Assembly (NCBI RefSeq): GCF_003383615.1
Contig: NZ_QNUL01000042.1
Coordinates: forward strand, 1 to 34,334
Direction of reading: 5' to 3'
Length of the DNA: 34,334 nucleotides
Source of the DNA: Dyadobacter luteus
GTDB lineage: Bacteria; Bacteroidota; Bacteroidia; Cytophagales; Spirosomataceae
The position numbers were made by a program, and so were the translations under genes. The notes beneath the pieces were generated by a model. The model saw nothing but the letters and a program-made list of their open reading frames with translations. It was not told the origin of the DNA and ran no database searches. This document shows positions 1 through 7,312 of this stretch, piece after piece (the stretch's first letter is position 1; each line of letters starts with the position of its first letter).

Positions 1-75
1 CCATCAGCTAACGATAAGTACTGCAACTCTCGTTCGGGACTTGCACCCTATAGATATAGAACATGCCTGACACAC
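1..75 (-). mobile_element. Group II intron, probable class C, 5' end only (cut by window edge)
   Basis: Read on the minus strand, the sequence after the atp terminator's T-run begins GUGUG, the usual 5' boundary of group II introns. It continues with UCAGGCAUG and then UCUAUAGGGUGCAAGUCCC-GAAC (minus-strand reading of 54 to 32). From memory, this follows the start of the Oceanobacillus iheyensis group IIC intron (GUGUGCCCGGCAUG, then UCUAUAGGGUGAGAGUCCCGAAC) in order and near-equal spacing, and a GUUAGC also recurs slightly further on (12 to 7). Class C introns are known to insert just behind Rho-independent terminators, which is exactly the position here. The 5' splice site is at 75, or at 77 if the GU repeat is read differently. 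The rest of the ribozyme and any reverse transcriptase gene lie left of the window. Confidence 0.75.
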
Positions 76-77
76 AC

Positions 78-115
78 AAAAAAAACCGAAGCCACTCGCG
101 CAGCTCCGGGTTTTT
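78..115 (-). terminator. Rho-independent terminator of the atpDC operon
   Basis: On the minus strand, CCGGAGC (109-103) pairs with GCTTCGG (92-86), with one G-U pair, around a 10-nt loop. Eight T residues (85-78) follow. An A-run (115-111) precedes the stem and can pair with the T-run past a bulged C. The hairpin lies about 20 bases after the atpC stop and forms the apparent insertion target of the intron 5' end that follows it. Confidence 0.85.
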
Positions 116-134
116 CACTAATTAATATATCCGG

Positions 135-377
135 TTACAGTATGGCTTCAGCCAGAACCAGCACCTTGTTGTTAAGCACTTCCACTACTCCTCCGTCGAT
201 CGTGTAAGTTTGCTTTGTGCCGCTTACATCCACCACTACTTCTCCTTTACCCAATGTGCTTACCAACGGAGCATGACGGTTCAGTATCTGAAACTGTCCT
301 TCCGTACCTGGTAGTGTAACGGCAGTTGCTTCGCCGTTAAATACCTTTTTATCAGGTGTAATAATATCTAAATGCAT
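135..377 (-). CDS. atpC: F1Fo ATP synthase epsilon subunit
   Basis: This encodes the epsilon subunit of the F1 central stalk, which links gamma to the c-ring and can modulate ATP hydrolysis. The 80-residue product starts MHLDIITPDKKVFNGEATAV and contains the family motif LPGTEGQFQILNRHAPLVSTL. This is the N-terminal beta-sandwich domain only. The C-terminal helical hairpin that makes the E. coli protein about 139 residues long is absent. Short epsilon subunits are, to my knowledge, usual in Bacteroidota, so this is probably native and not a truncation. It lies 69 bases behind atpD in the same transcript and ends just before the terminator. The other ATP synthase genes are not in the window. 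Confidence 0.93.
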   Translation of the reverse strand: MHLDIITPDKKVFNGEATAVTLPGTEGQFQILNRHAPLVSTLGKGEVVVDVSGTKQTYTIDGGVVEVLNNKVLVLAEAIL

Positions 378-430
378 CCTTTTAAGCGATTAGCTGTTAG
401 CGATCAGCTGTTAGCTATTTGCTAACTGCC
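378..430. repeat. Short tandem repeat in the atpD-atpC gap
   Basis: Two near-identical 16-mers, GCGATTAGCTGTTAGC (386-401) and GCGATCAGCTGTTAGC (400-415), overlap by two bases. A weaker third unit (TAGCTATTTGCTAAC) follows. The decamer AGCTGTTAGC, present here twice, occurs again with its inverted copy in the trpE-trpG gap at 13453-13462 and 13521-13530. This suggests a dispersed intergenic repeat family. Its function is unknown. Confidence 0.6.
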
Positions 431-446
431 CACTAGTACTTAAAAA

Positions 447-1970
447 TTATGATCTGCTGGCAGCTTCTGCAAGCATTTTCTCACCTTTCGCCTGCGCATC
501 TTCGATGGTTCCAACAAGGTTGAACGCCATTTCAGGAAGGTGGTCATAATTTCCGTCCATGATCAGGTTAAAACCTTTGATTGTATCGTTGATGTCAACC
601 AATGTTCCTTTCAAACCTGTGAACTGCTCTGCTACGAAGAATGGCTGAGAAAGGAAACGTTCTACACGACGTGCACGTGATACCACAAGCTTATCATCGT
701 CAGAAAGTTCTTCCATACCAAGGATCGCGATAATATCCTGCAATTCTTTGTAACGCTGAAGAATGTTTTTAACACGTTGTGCGCAATCATAGTGAGCGTC
801 ACCCAATGTTTCAGCATTCAAGATACGTGATGTAGAATCCAATGGATCCACAGCAGGGTAGATACCTTTTTCAGAAACTTTACGGCTGAGTACAGTCGTT
901 GCATCCAAGTGAGCAAACGTTGTAGCAGGAGCCGGGTCAGTCAAGTCATCCGCAGGTACATAAACAGCCTGTACAGAAGTAATAGATCCACGTTTCGTAG
1001 ATGTAATCCTTTCCTGCATCTGACCCATTTCAGTAGCAAGCGTAGGCTGGTAACCTACCGCAGAAGGCATACGTCCCAAAAGGGCCGATACTTCAGAACC
1101 TGCTTGTGTAAAACGGAAGATGTTATCAATAAAGAAAAGAATATCACGTCCCTGACCTTCGCCATCACCATCACGGAAATATTCCGCCATAGTAAGTCCT
1201 GAAAGTGCCACACGAGCACGTGCCCCAGGAGGTTCGTTCATTTGTCCGAAAACGAATGTAGCCTGAGATTCTTTCAATGAGTTGTAATCCACTTTTGAAA
1301 TGTCCCATCCACCTTCTTCAAGGCTGTGTTTGAATGCGTCGCCGTATTTGATAATACCAGCTTCGATCATCTCGCGCATCAGGTCATTTCCTTCACGGGT
1401 ACGCTCTCCAACACCTGCAAATACAGAAAGACCTGCATAAGCTTTCGCGATGTTGTTGATCAACTCCTGGATCAATACGGTTTTACCAACACCGGCACCA
1501 CCGAACAAACCGATTTTACCACCCTTTACATAAGGAGCAAGCAAATCGATTACCTTGATACCTGTGAAAAGGATCTCAGTAGAGGTAGCCAGGTCTTCAA
1601 ACTTTGGAGCTGCACGGTGAATAGAAATACCATTGCCCGTTTTGTCAACTGGTGTAAGGCCATCAATAGCCTCACCTACTACGTTGAACAAACGACCTTT
1701 GATAGCTTCTCCGGTTGGCATCTGGATAGGAGCCCCCAACGGAGTAACTACCATACCGCGTTGCATACCTTCGGTACTATCCATAGCGATCGTACGAACT
1801 CTGTCTTCTCCAAGGTGCTGCTGGCACTCAAGGATAACTCTTTGACCGTTTGTTTTGATGACTTCTAACGCATCAAGAATAGCAGGGATGCGTCCGGCGT
1901 CTTCAAACGATACGTCTACAACTGGTCCAATTACCTGTGTAATTTTTCCTGTATTTGTTGCGTTTGCCAT
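447..1970 (-). CDS. atpD: F1Fo ATP synthase beta subunit (catalytic)
   Basis: This is the catalytic beta subunit of F1, which makes or hydrolyses ATP at the alpha/beta interface. The 507-residue product has the Walker A loop GGAGVGKT at about 157-164, the GERTREG segment with the catalytic glutamate near 189, Walker B DILFFIDNI at about 276-284, and the signatures GQMNEPPGARARVALSGLT and YPAVDPLDSTSRIL. It is longer than the E. coli protein (about 460), partly through an extra segment around residues 203-235 (KYGDAFKHSLEEGGWDISKV) before the QATFVFGQMNEPPGA block. A promoter at 2014-2044 reads into it, and atpC follows. The start ATG at 1970 gives MANATNTGKITQVIGPVVDV, the normal family N-terminus. 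Confidence 0.97.
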   Translation of the reverse strand: MANATNTGKITQVIGPVVDVSFEDAGRIPAILDALEVIKTNGQRVILECQQHLGEDRVRTIAMDSTEGMQRGMVVTPLGAPIQMPTGEAIKGRLFNVVGEAIDGLTPVDKTGNGISIHRAAPKFEDLATSTEILFTGIKVIDLLAPYVKGGKIGLFGGAGVGKTVLIQELINNIAKAYAGLSVFAGVGERTREGNDLMREMIEAGIIKYGDAFKHSLEEGGWDISKVDYNSLKESQATFVFGQMNEPPGARARVALSGLTMAEYFRDGDGEGQGRDILFFIDNIFRFTQAGSEVSALLGRMPSAVGYQPTLATEMGQMQERITSTKRGSITSVQAVYVPADDLTDPAPATTFAHLDATTVLSRKVSEKGIYPAVDPLDSTSRILNAETLGDAHYDCAQRVKNILQRYKELQDIIAILGMEELSDDDKLVVSRARRVERFLSQPFFVAEQFTGLKGTLVDINDTIKGFNLIMDGNYDHLPEMAFNLVGTIEDAQAKGEKMLAEAASRS

Positions 1971-2319
1971 TAATATGATTTAGATTATCTTCGATGAGGT
2001 TATTTTCAGACCGCAAAAGTAGGAGATAATTTGGTCAGTACCAACAGTTGCCCCCCTGATTTATAGGATATTTTTTAGAAAATCACCCTTTTTTATCTAA
2101 AACAGTATTCAAATTTTCAGAAAAGGGCATTTTGGAAATTCCATACGGAACTTTTTAAGAGACTTTCTTTGTAGAGGTCCCCTACTTCTGTGCCTGTTTG
2201 CCTGCGTTTCGTTACTGTTTTCACGAATTTTGCCAACGGCTGCGTTATAATTTCAATCTTTATGCAAAAACGCAGTAATCTTGCGTCTGCTAATTTTTAA
2301 TCCGGTTTAAACCAACTGT
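1971..2319. other. Divergent intergenic region between atpD and the TPR membrane protein
   Basis: This 349-base gap separates two divergent genes. The left part holds a good atpD promoter on the minus strand. Near the right end TAATCTTG (2276-2283, plus) is a one-mismatch match to the Bacteroidota -7 element TAnnTTTG, about 37 bases before the ATG at 2320, but no -33 TTG stands at the right distance. I see no ORF, RNA gene or long inverted repeat in the middle. Confidence 0.5.
2014..2044 (-). promoter_or_regulatory. Bacteroidota-type promoter of atpDC
   Basis: On the minus strand, TTG (2044-2042) is followed after 20 bases by TACTTTTG (2021-2014), a full match to TAnnTTTG. The predicted transcript would start near 2005, about 35 bases upstream of the atpD ATG. 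Confidence 0.75.
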
Positions 2320-4983
2320 ATGAAGGAACTCTTTTTTTGGAGAGTATGGTCAACCTCCGAGCGCCGGGCTGCCGTTGCTTCCTTGCTGATCCTGTTTTTT
2401 GCAATCTTATTTTTTATCCTGAAAGGCTTCGATCCGCTTGCAAATGTAATCCGCTGGAATGTGCTCAGCGAGGTTTCTGAAATCTCCACTGTGGTAGATA
2501 TATTCCGGATCGGGCAATGGCAATATGGCGTGTCTGTTCCATCTCAGCTGGTTACCGAAAACTTTATAGCGTCGGTTATGGAAACCGATCCCGTTACTGT
2601 TGGGACTTTCTGGTTATTTGCGCTTACTGGACTTTCCATTCTGCTTGCCTCTATCACTACCTTGCCCCGCTTTTGGTATTTGTCAGGGATGATCGTATTT
2701 ATCATTCTCCTTGCACTATCAAGACTGGAAACCTTAGGAATATTCGGAGATGGAAATAAGGGAATGTTCCTGCTCTCCACTATACTATATGGCGGTTTAA
2801 GTTACTATTTTCATGCATTCAGCACAGAAAGCGGCATTGCAAGACGTATCATAGCTATGCTCGGCGTTTCTGCATTGCTAGCCATCATAGTTTTTCTTGC
2901 TTCTCCTCTGCCATTCCCTGCATTAGCGGCGGTTTCTTATTCAACACCTTTCTGGTTACTACTGACGGTAGTATTTCTGCTTGTCATATCCACAGAACTC
3001 ATGGCACTGTTTGTGTGGATCAGTACAAGCGGATCAGGTAAAAAAGGAAAGCCGGCACTCATCAACTTTGTCGTCATCAGTATTCTGTTTCTGTTGATGC
3101 TCACATTACAATACCTGCGAAATACCAAACAGATTGACTGGAATATGACGCTTATCGGACCGGTATATCTGGCGATTGCAGCGGCGGTTGCCGGTATCTG
3201 GGGATTTCAGAAACGGGCCAACTCCATGGGAGCACTTATGCCGTTCCGGAGTTCGGGGTTCTGGTTTTATATGGGTTTGTTTATCATAGCCGCTTCATTT
3301 TCTGCCTATACATTCGGAACTGCAAATGATCCGCTGCTGGAAGTGATGGAGGATGTTGTCATTCAGGGACAGCTGGGGATGAGCCTGTTATTCTTTTTTT
3401 ATATTCTTGTCAACTTTTTCCCTTTGTTCAAACAAGGCTTGGAAGTACATAAAGTATTGTACAAACCAATGCGCTTCGGATTGACACAAACCAGGCTTTT
3501 CGGAATAGTGGCCGTTTTTGTTCTGTTTTCGATTCAAAGACTCTTACCACTAAACCAGGGTATTGCCGGCTATTTCAACGGTTTGGGTGACTTGTATAGC
3601 AAAACGGGTGAATATACCCTTGCTGAGCAATACTACAAACTGGCGCTCCAGCAGGAGTTTCAGAATCATAAATCCAATTATGCACTGGCTTCTCTGGCAC
3701 TCCGACAGGGCGATAATAATGCCGCGGCCTACTACTTCCGGCAGGCACTTCTGAAACAACCTTCTGCTGAAGCTTACGCAGGACTGGGTTCTATATTGAT
3801 TCAGGAAAATTTATTCTTCGATGCTATTCACAGTCTGCAGGAAGGTGTTCGCGTATTCCCCGGGAGCGGCGAATTGCAGAACAACCTGGGTATGTTGTAT
3901 TCCAAAACCAATGTAGCGGACTCTGCCTACTATTACCTTGAAAAAGCCGAGAAAAACAGCAAAAACACCGACGTTCCGGCAACAAACCTGCTGGCCATTC
4001 TTTCCAAAAATACAGATGTCCAGTTGCTCGACTCGCTGACTTCACAATTTAAACAGAGGGGATATATATCATGGCAGGCCAACTGGCTGGCGGTACAGAA
4101 CCTGAAACAGCAGTTCTCCGGGCAGCCTTTCCAAAAAGATGCTATACCCAAAGATTCCCTGCTGAGCGTAGCCTCTTTTGCATACCTTCAGAACTATGCG
4201 CTGAATCAGGCTAAAAATGACAGCACTCCAGCGTCTACATTACAAGCCCTCGCTGTAAAAAACCCATTGCTCTCTCAGGATCTTTCCTTCACAGCTTTTT
4301 ATCCTGAGTTTTATTCGGGAAATAAACTGAGAGCTATTGAAACAATCACAGCATGGGCAGAGGATGGCGGCGATAAAGAAAACCTGTACCGCAAAGTAGC
4401 AGGCCACTGGTTTCTTCAGTTAGGTTTGTATGAAAAGGCAATGGAACAGCTTTCCATGGTTGAAGGAGAAGAGGGAACGTTGGGCATGGCCATTGCCAAT
4501 GCACTTTCAGGAAACGATGCCGTAGCTTCTTTGTTGCTGGATAAGCTTCAGGAAAAACAACCCGCAACCTCTCTGGAGCCACTCAGAAAAACGCTGCTGT
4601 CTGCAAAGAAGCCCGCATCCAAAGCTGATACTTTACTGGCAACCGCACAAAAATCGGGTAAGGATGCTGATTACAATGCGGCTGTAAGAGAGAATCCATT
4701 CAGTGGAAAAGTTGTAGCCACCACCGCAGAATGGTACCGACAAAAGAAGCAGATTCCGAAAGCGTATGCCATAATTGTAAATGCATTACGTTTCAATGAT
4801 TACGCACCGGAGCTGTGGGAGCAATATACCTACCTGAGTCTGGCTCAGGGGCTCACCGACCAGGCAGAAACGGGAGCAACTAAGGTAAAACAGTATGCCT
4901 TGCCTGCCGATTATCAGCAATTTGTGAATCGCTATCAGCCTATGCGCGCACTTATCGAAAAACAAAGAGCGGAGTTTAAATGA
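2320..4983 (+). CDS. Polytopic membrane protein with C-terminal TPR domain
   Basis: The function is not recognised. The 887-residue product has an N-terminal half with about eleven hydrophobic segments (roughly 18-38, 95-113, 119-138, 149-166, 178-200, 210-233, 247-266, 277-295, 313-331, 351-369 and 392-410). A soluble region of about 470 residues follows. Its first part (about 416-560) has clear TPR-like repeats, for example GYFNGLGDLYSKTGEYTLAE and NYALASLALRQGDNNAAAYY. The remainder is helical and probably also TPR-like. TPR domains bind proteins, so this could be a membrane scaffold, but no partner is indicated. It is monocistronic or leads a loose operon with the small ORF 54 bases downstream. 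Confidence 0.9.
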   Translation: MKELFFWRVWSTSERRAAVASLLILFFAILFFILKGFDPLANVIRWNVLSEVSEISTVVDIFRIGQWQYGVSVPSQLVTENFIASVMETDPVTVGTFWLFALTGLSILLASITTLPRFWYLSGMIVFIILLALSRLETLGIFGDGNKGMFLLSTILYGGLSYYFHAFSTESGIARRIIAMLGVSALLAIIVFLASPLPFPALAAVSYSTPFWLLLTVVFLLVISTELMALFVWISTSGSGKKGKPALINFVVISILFLLMLTLQYLRNTKQIDWNMTLIGPVYLAIAAAVAGIWGFQKRANSMGALMPFRSSGFWFYMGLFIIAASFSAYTFGTANDPLLEVMEDVVIQGQLGMSLLFFFYILVNFFPLFKQGLEVHKVLYKPMRFGLTQTRLFGIVAVFVLFSIQRLLPLNQGIAGYFNGLGDLYSKTGEYTLAEQYYKLALQQEFQNHKSNYALASLALRQGDNNAAAYYFRQALLKQPSAEAYAGLGSILIQENLFFDAIHSLQEGVRVFPGSGELQNNLGMLYSKTNVADSAYYYLEKAEKNSKNTDVPATNLLAILSKNTDVQLLDSLTSQFKQRGYISWQANWLAVQNLKQQFSGQPFQKDAIPKDSLLSVASFAYLQNYALNQAKNDSTPASTLQALAVKNPLLSQDLSFTAFYPEFYSGNKLRAIETITAWAEDGGDKENLYRKVAGHWFLQLGLYEKAMEQLSMVEGEEGTLGMAIANALSGNDAVASLLLDKLQEKQPATSLEPLRKTLLSAKKPASKADTLLATAQKSGKDADYNAAVRENPFSGKVVATTAEWYRQKKQIPKAYAIIVNALRFNDYAPELWEQYTYLSLAQGLTDQAETGATKVKQYALPADYQQFVNRYQPMRALIEKQRAEFK

Positions 4984-5037
4984 TTTTTTAGTTTAGCAAT
5001 TGGTAGCTGTGTTTACAAAGCTGTAAAGAAAATATCT

Positions 5038-5496
5038 ATGACTTTAACCTGGACGACATCTTTGGGAGGACGCGAATACCGGATTTTCAGAGGAAAACTG
5101 ATCGCCGGCCTTTTCAAAACGAGTGTATGGAAAGGGGACGGTTATGGAGAATTGAACGGGTATATGATCACTTTCAAGCCGAAGGGTTTCTGGCAATCCG
5201 AAACCATCATTTTTGACATAGAAGGAAAGAGGGAGCTTGGAAGCATTACATATAAGTTCTGGAAACAACGTGCTGAAATAAAATATGAAGGAGAAATCTA
5301 TCATTTTCGATATACATCCTGGACGCATCAGTCGTGGGAAGTAACAAAGGATAATGACTTCGCTAACTTCAAATCTACCGGCTTCTGGAAAAATAAAGGA
5401 GATGTGTACAGTGAAGGATTGTCGGGAGCAGTTGTGCTGAGTGCCTTTTACACACACCAACATTTTACCCGAATCAATGCATCAGCTGCCGTTTAA
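5038..5496 (+). CDS. Hypothetical beta-rich protein, 152 aa
   Basis: I do not recognise this gene. The product has no signal peptide and no membrane segment in its first 130 residues. It is rich in aromatic and alternating hydrophobic residues (GFWQSETIIFDIEGKRELGSI, then TYKFWKQRAEIKYEGEIYHF and TSWTHQSWEV), suggesting repeated beta-strands. The end, GAVVLSAFYTHQHFTRINA, is a single hydrophobic helix-like stretch. The pattern of strands ending in a hydrophobic segment recalls tubby/LURP-type domains, but this is only an impression. It lies 54 bases after the TPR membrane gene and 47 bases before the ABC ATPase start, on the same strand, so co-transcription is plausible. Confidence 0.75.
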   Translation: MTLTWTTSLGGREYRIFRGKLIAGLFKTSVWKGDGYGELNGYMITFKPKGFWQSETIIFDIEGKRELGSITYKFWKQRAEIKYEGEIYHFRYTSWTHQSWEVTKDNDFANFKSTGFWKNKGDVYSEGLSGAVVLSAFYTHQHFTRINASAAV

Positions 5497-5543
5497 CCAT
5501 TTTGTTGACAACAAAGTTATCTGAAGATCATACGCATTACATC

Positions 5544-6254
5544 ATGAAAATTATTGAAACATCTGATATTTCGCGCCGTTATGTCATGGGTAGTGAAGTG
5601 ATTCAGGCTCTGAAATCGGTAACCATTTCTGTAAACAGGGGAGAGTATGTCGCATTTATGGGCCCTTCCGGTTCCGGGAAATCTACATTGATGAATATCA
5701 TCGGCTGCCTGGATACCCCTTCCACCGGCCGCTACATCCTCAACAATAAAGATGTAAGCGATATGACAGAAAGTGAACTGGCCGAAATCCGGAATAAGGA
5801 AATCGGGTTTGTTTTTCAGACTTTCAACCTGCTACCACGTATGTCTTCGCTTGATAATGTAGCACTTCCGCTTATCTATGCCGGGCTGAGTAAGGCGGAC
5901 CGTACCGAAAAAGCTATGCTTTCACTGAAAAATGTAGGGCTGGAAAACCGCGCAGGTCACCGTCCCAATGAGCTTTCCGGTGGACAACGCCAGCGTGTGG
6001 CCATCGCCCGTGCACTCGTAAATGATCCGAGTATATTACTTGCCGATGAGCCTACAGGTAACCTGGACACCAAAACATCCTATGAGATTATGGATCTTTT
6101 CGATCAGTTGTATAGCAAAGGAAATACAATTGTGATGGTTACCCACGAAGAGGATATTGCACACTACGCCCACCGGATTGTTCGCTTGCGCGACGGACTG
6201 GTAGAGTCTGATACTATTAATCCGAATCCTACAAAGGTGAGCTCTTTTGTATAA
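5544..6254 (+). CDS. ABC transporter ATP-binding protein, LolD/MacB type
   Basis: This is the ATPase subunit of an ABC system of the MacB/LolD/FtsE class, which typically works with a FtsX-like permease in lipoprotein release, peptide or antibiotic export, or cell-wall control. In the 236-residue product I see Walker A GPSGSGKST (40-48), the Q-loop glutamine near 92 (FVFQTFNLLP), the signature LSGGQRQRVAIARAL (from 144), Walker B ILLADEP (164-170) followed by TGNLD, and the switch histidine near 201 (VMVTHE). I chose the ATG at 5544 (MKIIETSDISRRYVMG). An in-frame TTG at 5502 adds 14 residues unlike the family. No permease gene is adjacent, so the partner must be encoded elsewhere. Confidence 0.93.
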   Translation: MKIIETSDISRRYVMGSEVIQALKSVTISVNRGEYVAFMGPSGSGKSTLMNIIGCLDTPSTGRYILNNKDVSDMTESELAEIRNKEIGFVFQTFNLLPRMSSLDNVALPLIYAGLSKADRTEKAMLSLKNVGLENRAGHRPNELSGGQRQRVAIARALVNDPSILLADEPTGNLDTKTSYEIMDLFDQLYSKGNTIVMVTHEEDIAHYAHRIVRLRDGLVESDTINPNPTKVSSFV

Positions 6255-6281
6255 GAAGCTTACCGAAATAAATAGATTCTC

Positions 6282-6372
6282 TACCTTTGCAGCTTAGAAA
6301 CCGTCAGAGGTATAACAGATTACAGGAAATTCGGATAAATTACTGATGCTTGGTAATTTATCCGGATTATTT
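6282..6372 (+). ncRNA. Possible small RNA: promoter-like box followed by strong terminator
   Basis: TACCTTTG at 6282-6289 is a perfect TAnnTTTG -7 element, although no -33 TTG is visible. About 43 bases later a perfect 12-bp stem (CGGATAAATTAC 6332-6343, GTAATTTATCCG 6353-6364) is followed by GATTATTTTTA. Together these would give a transcript of roughly 75 nt with no plausible ORF. The hairpin may instead be only the terminator of the ABC ATPase gene, which ends at 6254. Confidence 0.35.
6332..6372 (+). terminator. Rho-independent terminator
   Basis: A perfect 12-bp inverted repeat with a 9-nt loop is followed by a T-rich tract (TTATTTTTA). It closes the ABC ATPase transcription unit or the short transcript suggested just upstream of it, and lies about 150 bases before the pseudouridine synthase gene. 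Confidence 0.75.
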
Positions 6373-6524
6373 TTAGTTAAAGTCTTTGTATAAAGCTTGC
6401 TGACTACGTTATTCTCATCTAAAAAATGCTCATTTACGATAGTAAACTGCGCTTTTTAGCTTTCGTAACCTTGTCATCAAACTTTCTTCTGCAGACTTTT
6501 GAATTGCTATTAGTATAAAAATTT

Positions 6525-7247
6525 ATGAAGATTAATTTTAAAGACCTTATCATATTTGAAAATGACGACTTTTTGCTCGTCAATAAACCTCCCCATTTGG
6601 CAACTTTGGATGAAAGAACTGCTGACCGGGGAGGAAGTTTGCTAAGGCTTGCCAAGGAACATAATCCTGAACTACAGGCAGCGCACCGGCTTGATAAAGA
6701 GACTTCGGGTGTGCTTGCTTTTGCCAAAAATCCGGCAGCCTACAGGCACCTTGCCATGCAGTTTGAACACAGGGAGGTGACCAAGCGTTACCATGCTGTA
6801 GCGAATGGTATTCATAATCTGGACAGCATTTCAGTATTTCTGCCCATTCTCGCGCTGAAAAATGGTACTGCGGTAAAAATTGATCGCGCGGAAGGTAAAA
6901 TGGCCGAAACCATTTTTAACACCCTAAAAGTGTACCGGGGATATTCGCTGATCGAATGTATCCCCATTACCGGACGTATGCACCAGATCCGCATTCACCT
7001 GTCGTGCCTGAAAGCGCCGATCGTCAATGATCCTCAATATGGTGGTGAACCTATTTTCCTTTCCAACCTGAAGCGCAAATTCAATTTGAAAAAGGACACA
7101 GAAGAACAACCGCTTATTCAGCGTGTTGCACTTCACGCTTACGCACTTTCATTTGCATTGATGGATGGTGAGCGCATCATGGTAGAAGCGCCGTATCCCA
7201 AAGATTTTGAAGTGCTTGTCAAACAATTGAATAAGTTTGGCGTATAG
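6525..7247 (+). CDS. RluA-family RNA pseudouridine synthase
   Basis: The enzyme isomerises specific uridines in rRNA or tRNA to pseudouridine. The 240-residue product has the RluA catalytic motif HRLDKETSG, with catalytic Asp57, preceded by the usual VNKPPHLATLDE segment. It also has the later family blocks KRYHAV, CIPITGRMHQIRIHLSCL, APIVNDPQYGG and RVALHAYALSF. No S4 RNA-binding domain is present before residue 10, unlike RluC and RluD. The target base cannot be read from sequence, so no gene symbol is given. It stands alone between two terminators. Confidence 0.92.
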   Translation: MKINFKDLIIFENDDFLLVNKPPHLATLDERTADRGGSLLRLAKEHNPELQAAHRLDKETSGVLAFAKNPAAYRHLAMQFEHREVTKRYHAVANGIHNLDSISVFLPILALKNGTAVKIDRAEGKMAETIFNTLKVYRGYSLIECIPITGRMHQIRIHLSCLKAPIVNDPQYGGEPIFLSNLKRKFNLKKDTEEQPLIQRVALHAYALSFALMDGERIMVEAPYPKDFEVLVKQLNKFGV

Positions 7248-7269
7248 ACTTAGCATGATTTTAGTAAGG

Positions 7270-7295
7270 ATGGACTGGGAAATCAGTCCATTTTT
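7270..7295 (+). terminator. Rho-independent terminator, unusually close to the next start codon
   Basis: ATGGACTG (7270-7277) and CAGTCCAT (7284-7291) form an 8-bp stem with a 6-nt loop, followed by TTTTC. It closes the pseudouridine synthase gene. Only about 20 bases separate it from the ATG at 7313. Confidence 0.8.
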
Positions 7296-7312
7296 CATTT
7301 AAAGTTACCGCT

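Noticed and set aside
909..1868. Plus-strand open frames inside atpD
   Set aside because: They are antisense shadows of a highly conserved gene, with no start context or recognisable domains.
5502..5543. TTG start of the ABC ATPase
   Set aside because: The extra 14 residues do not fit the family, whereas the ATG at 5544 gives a standard N-terminus.
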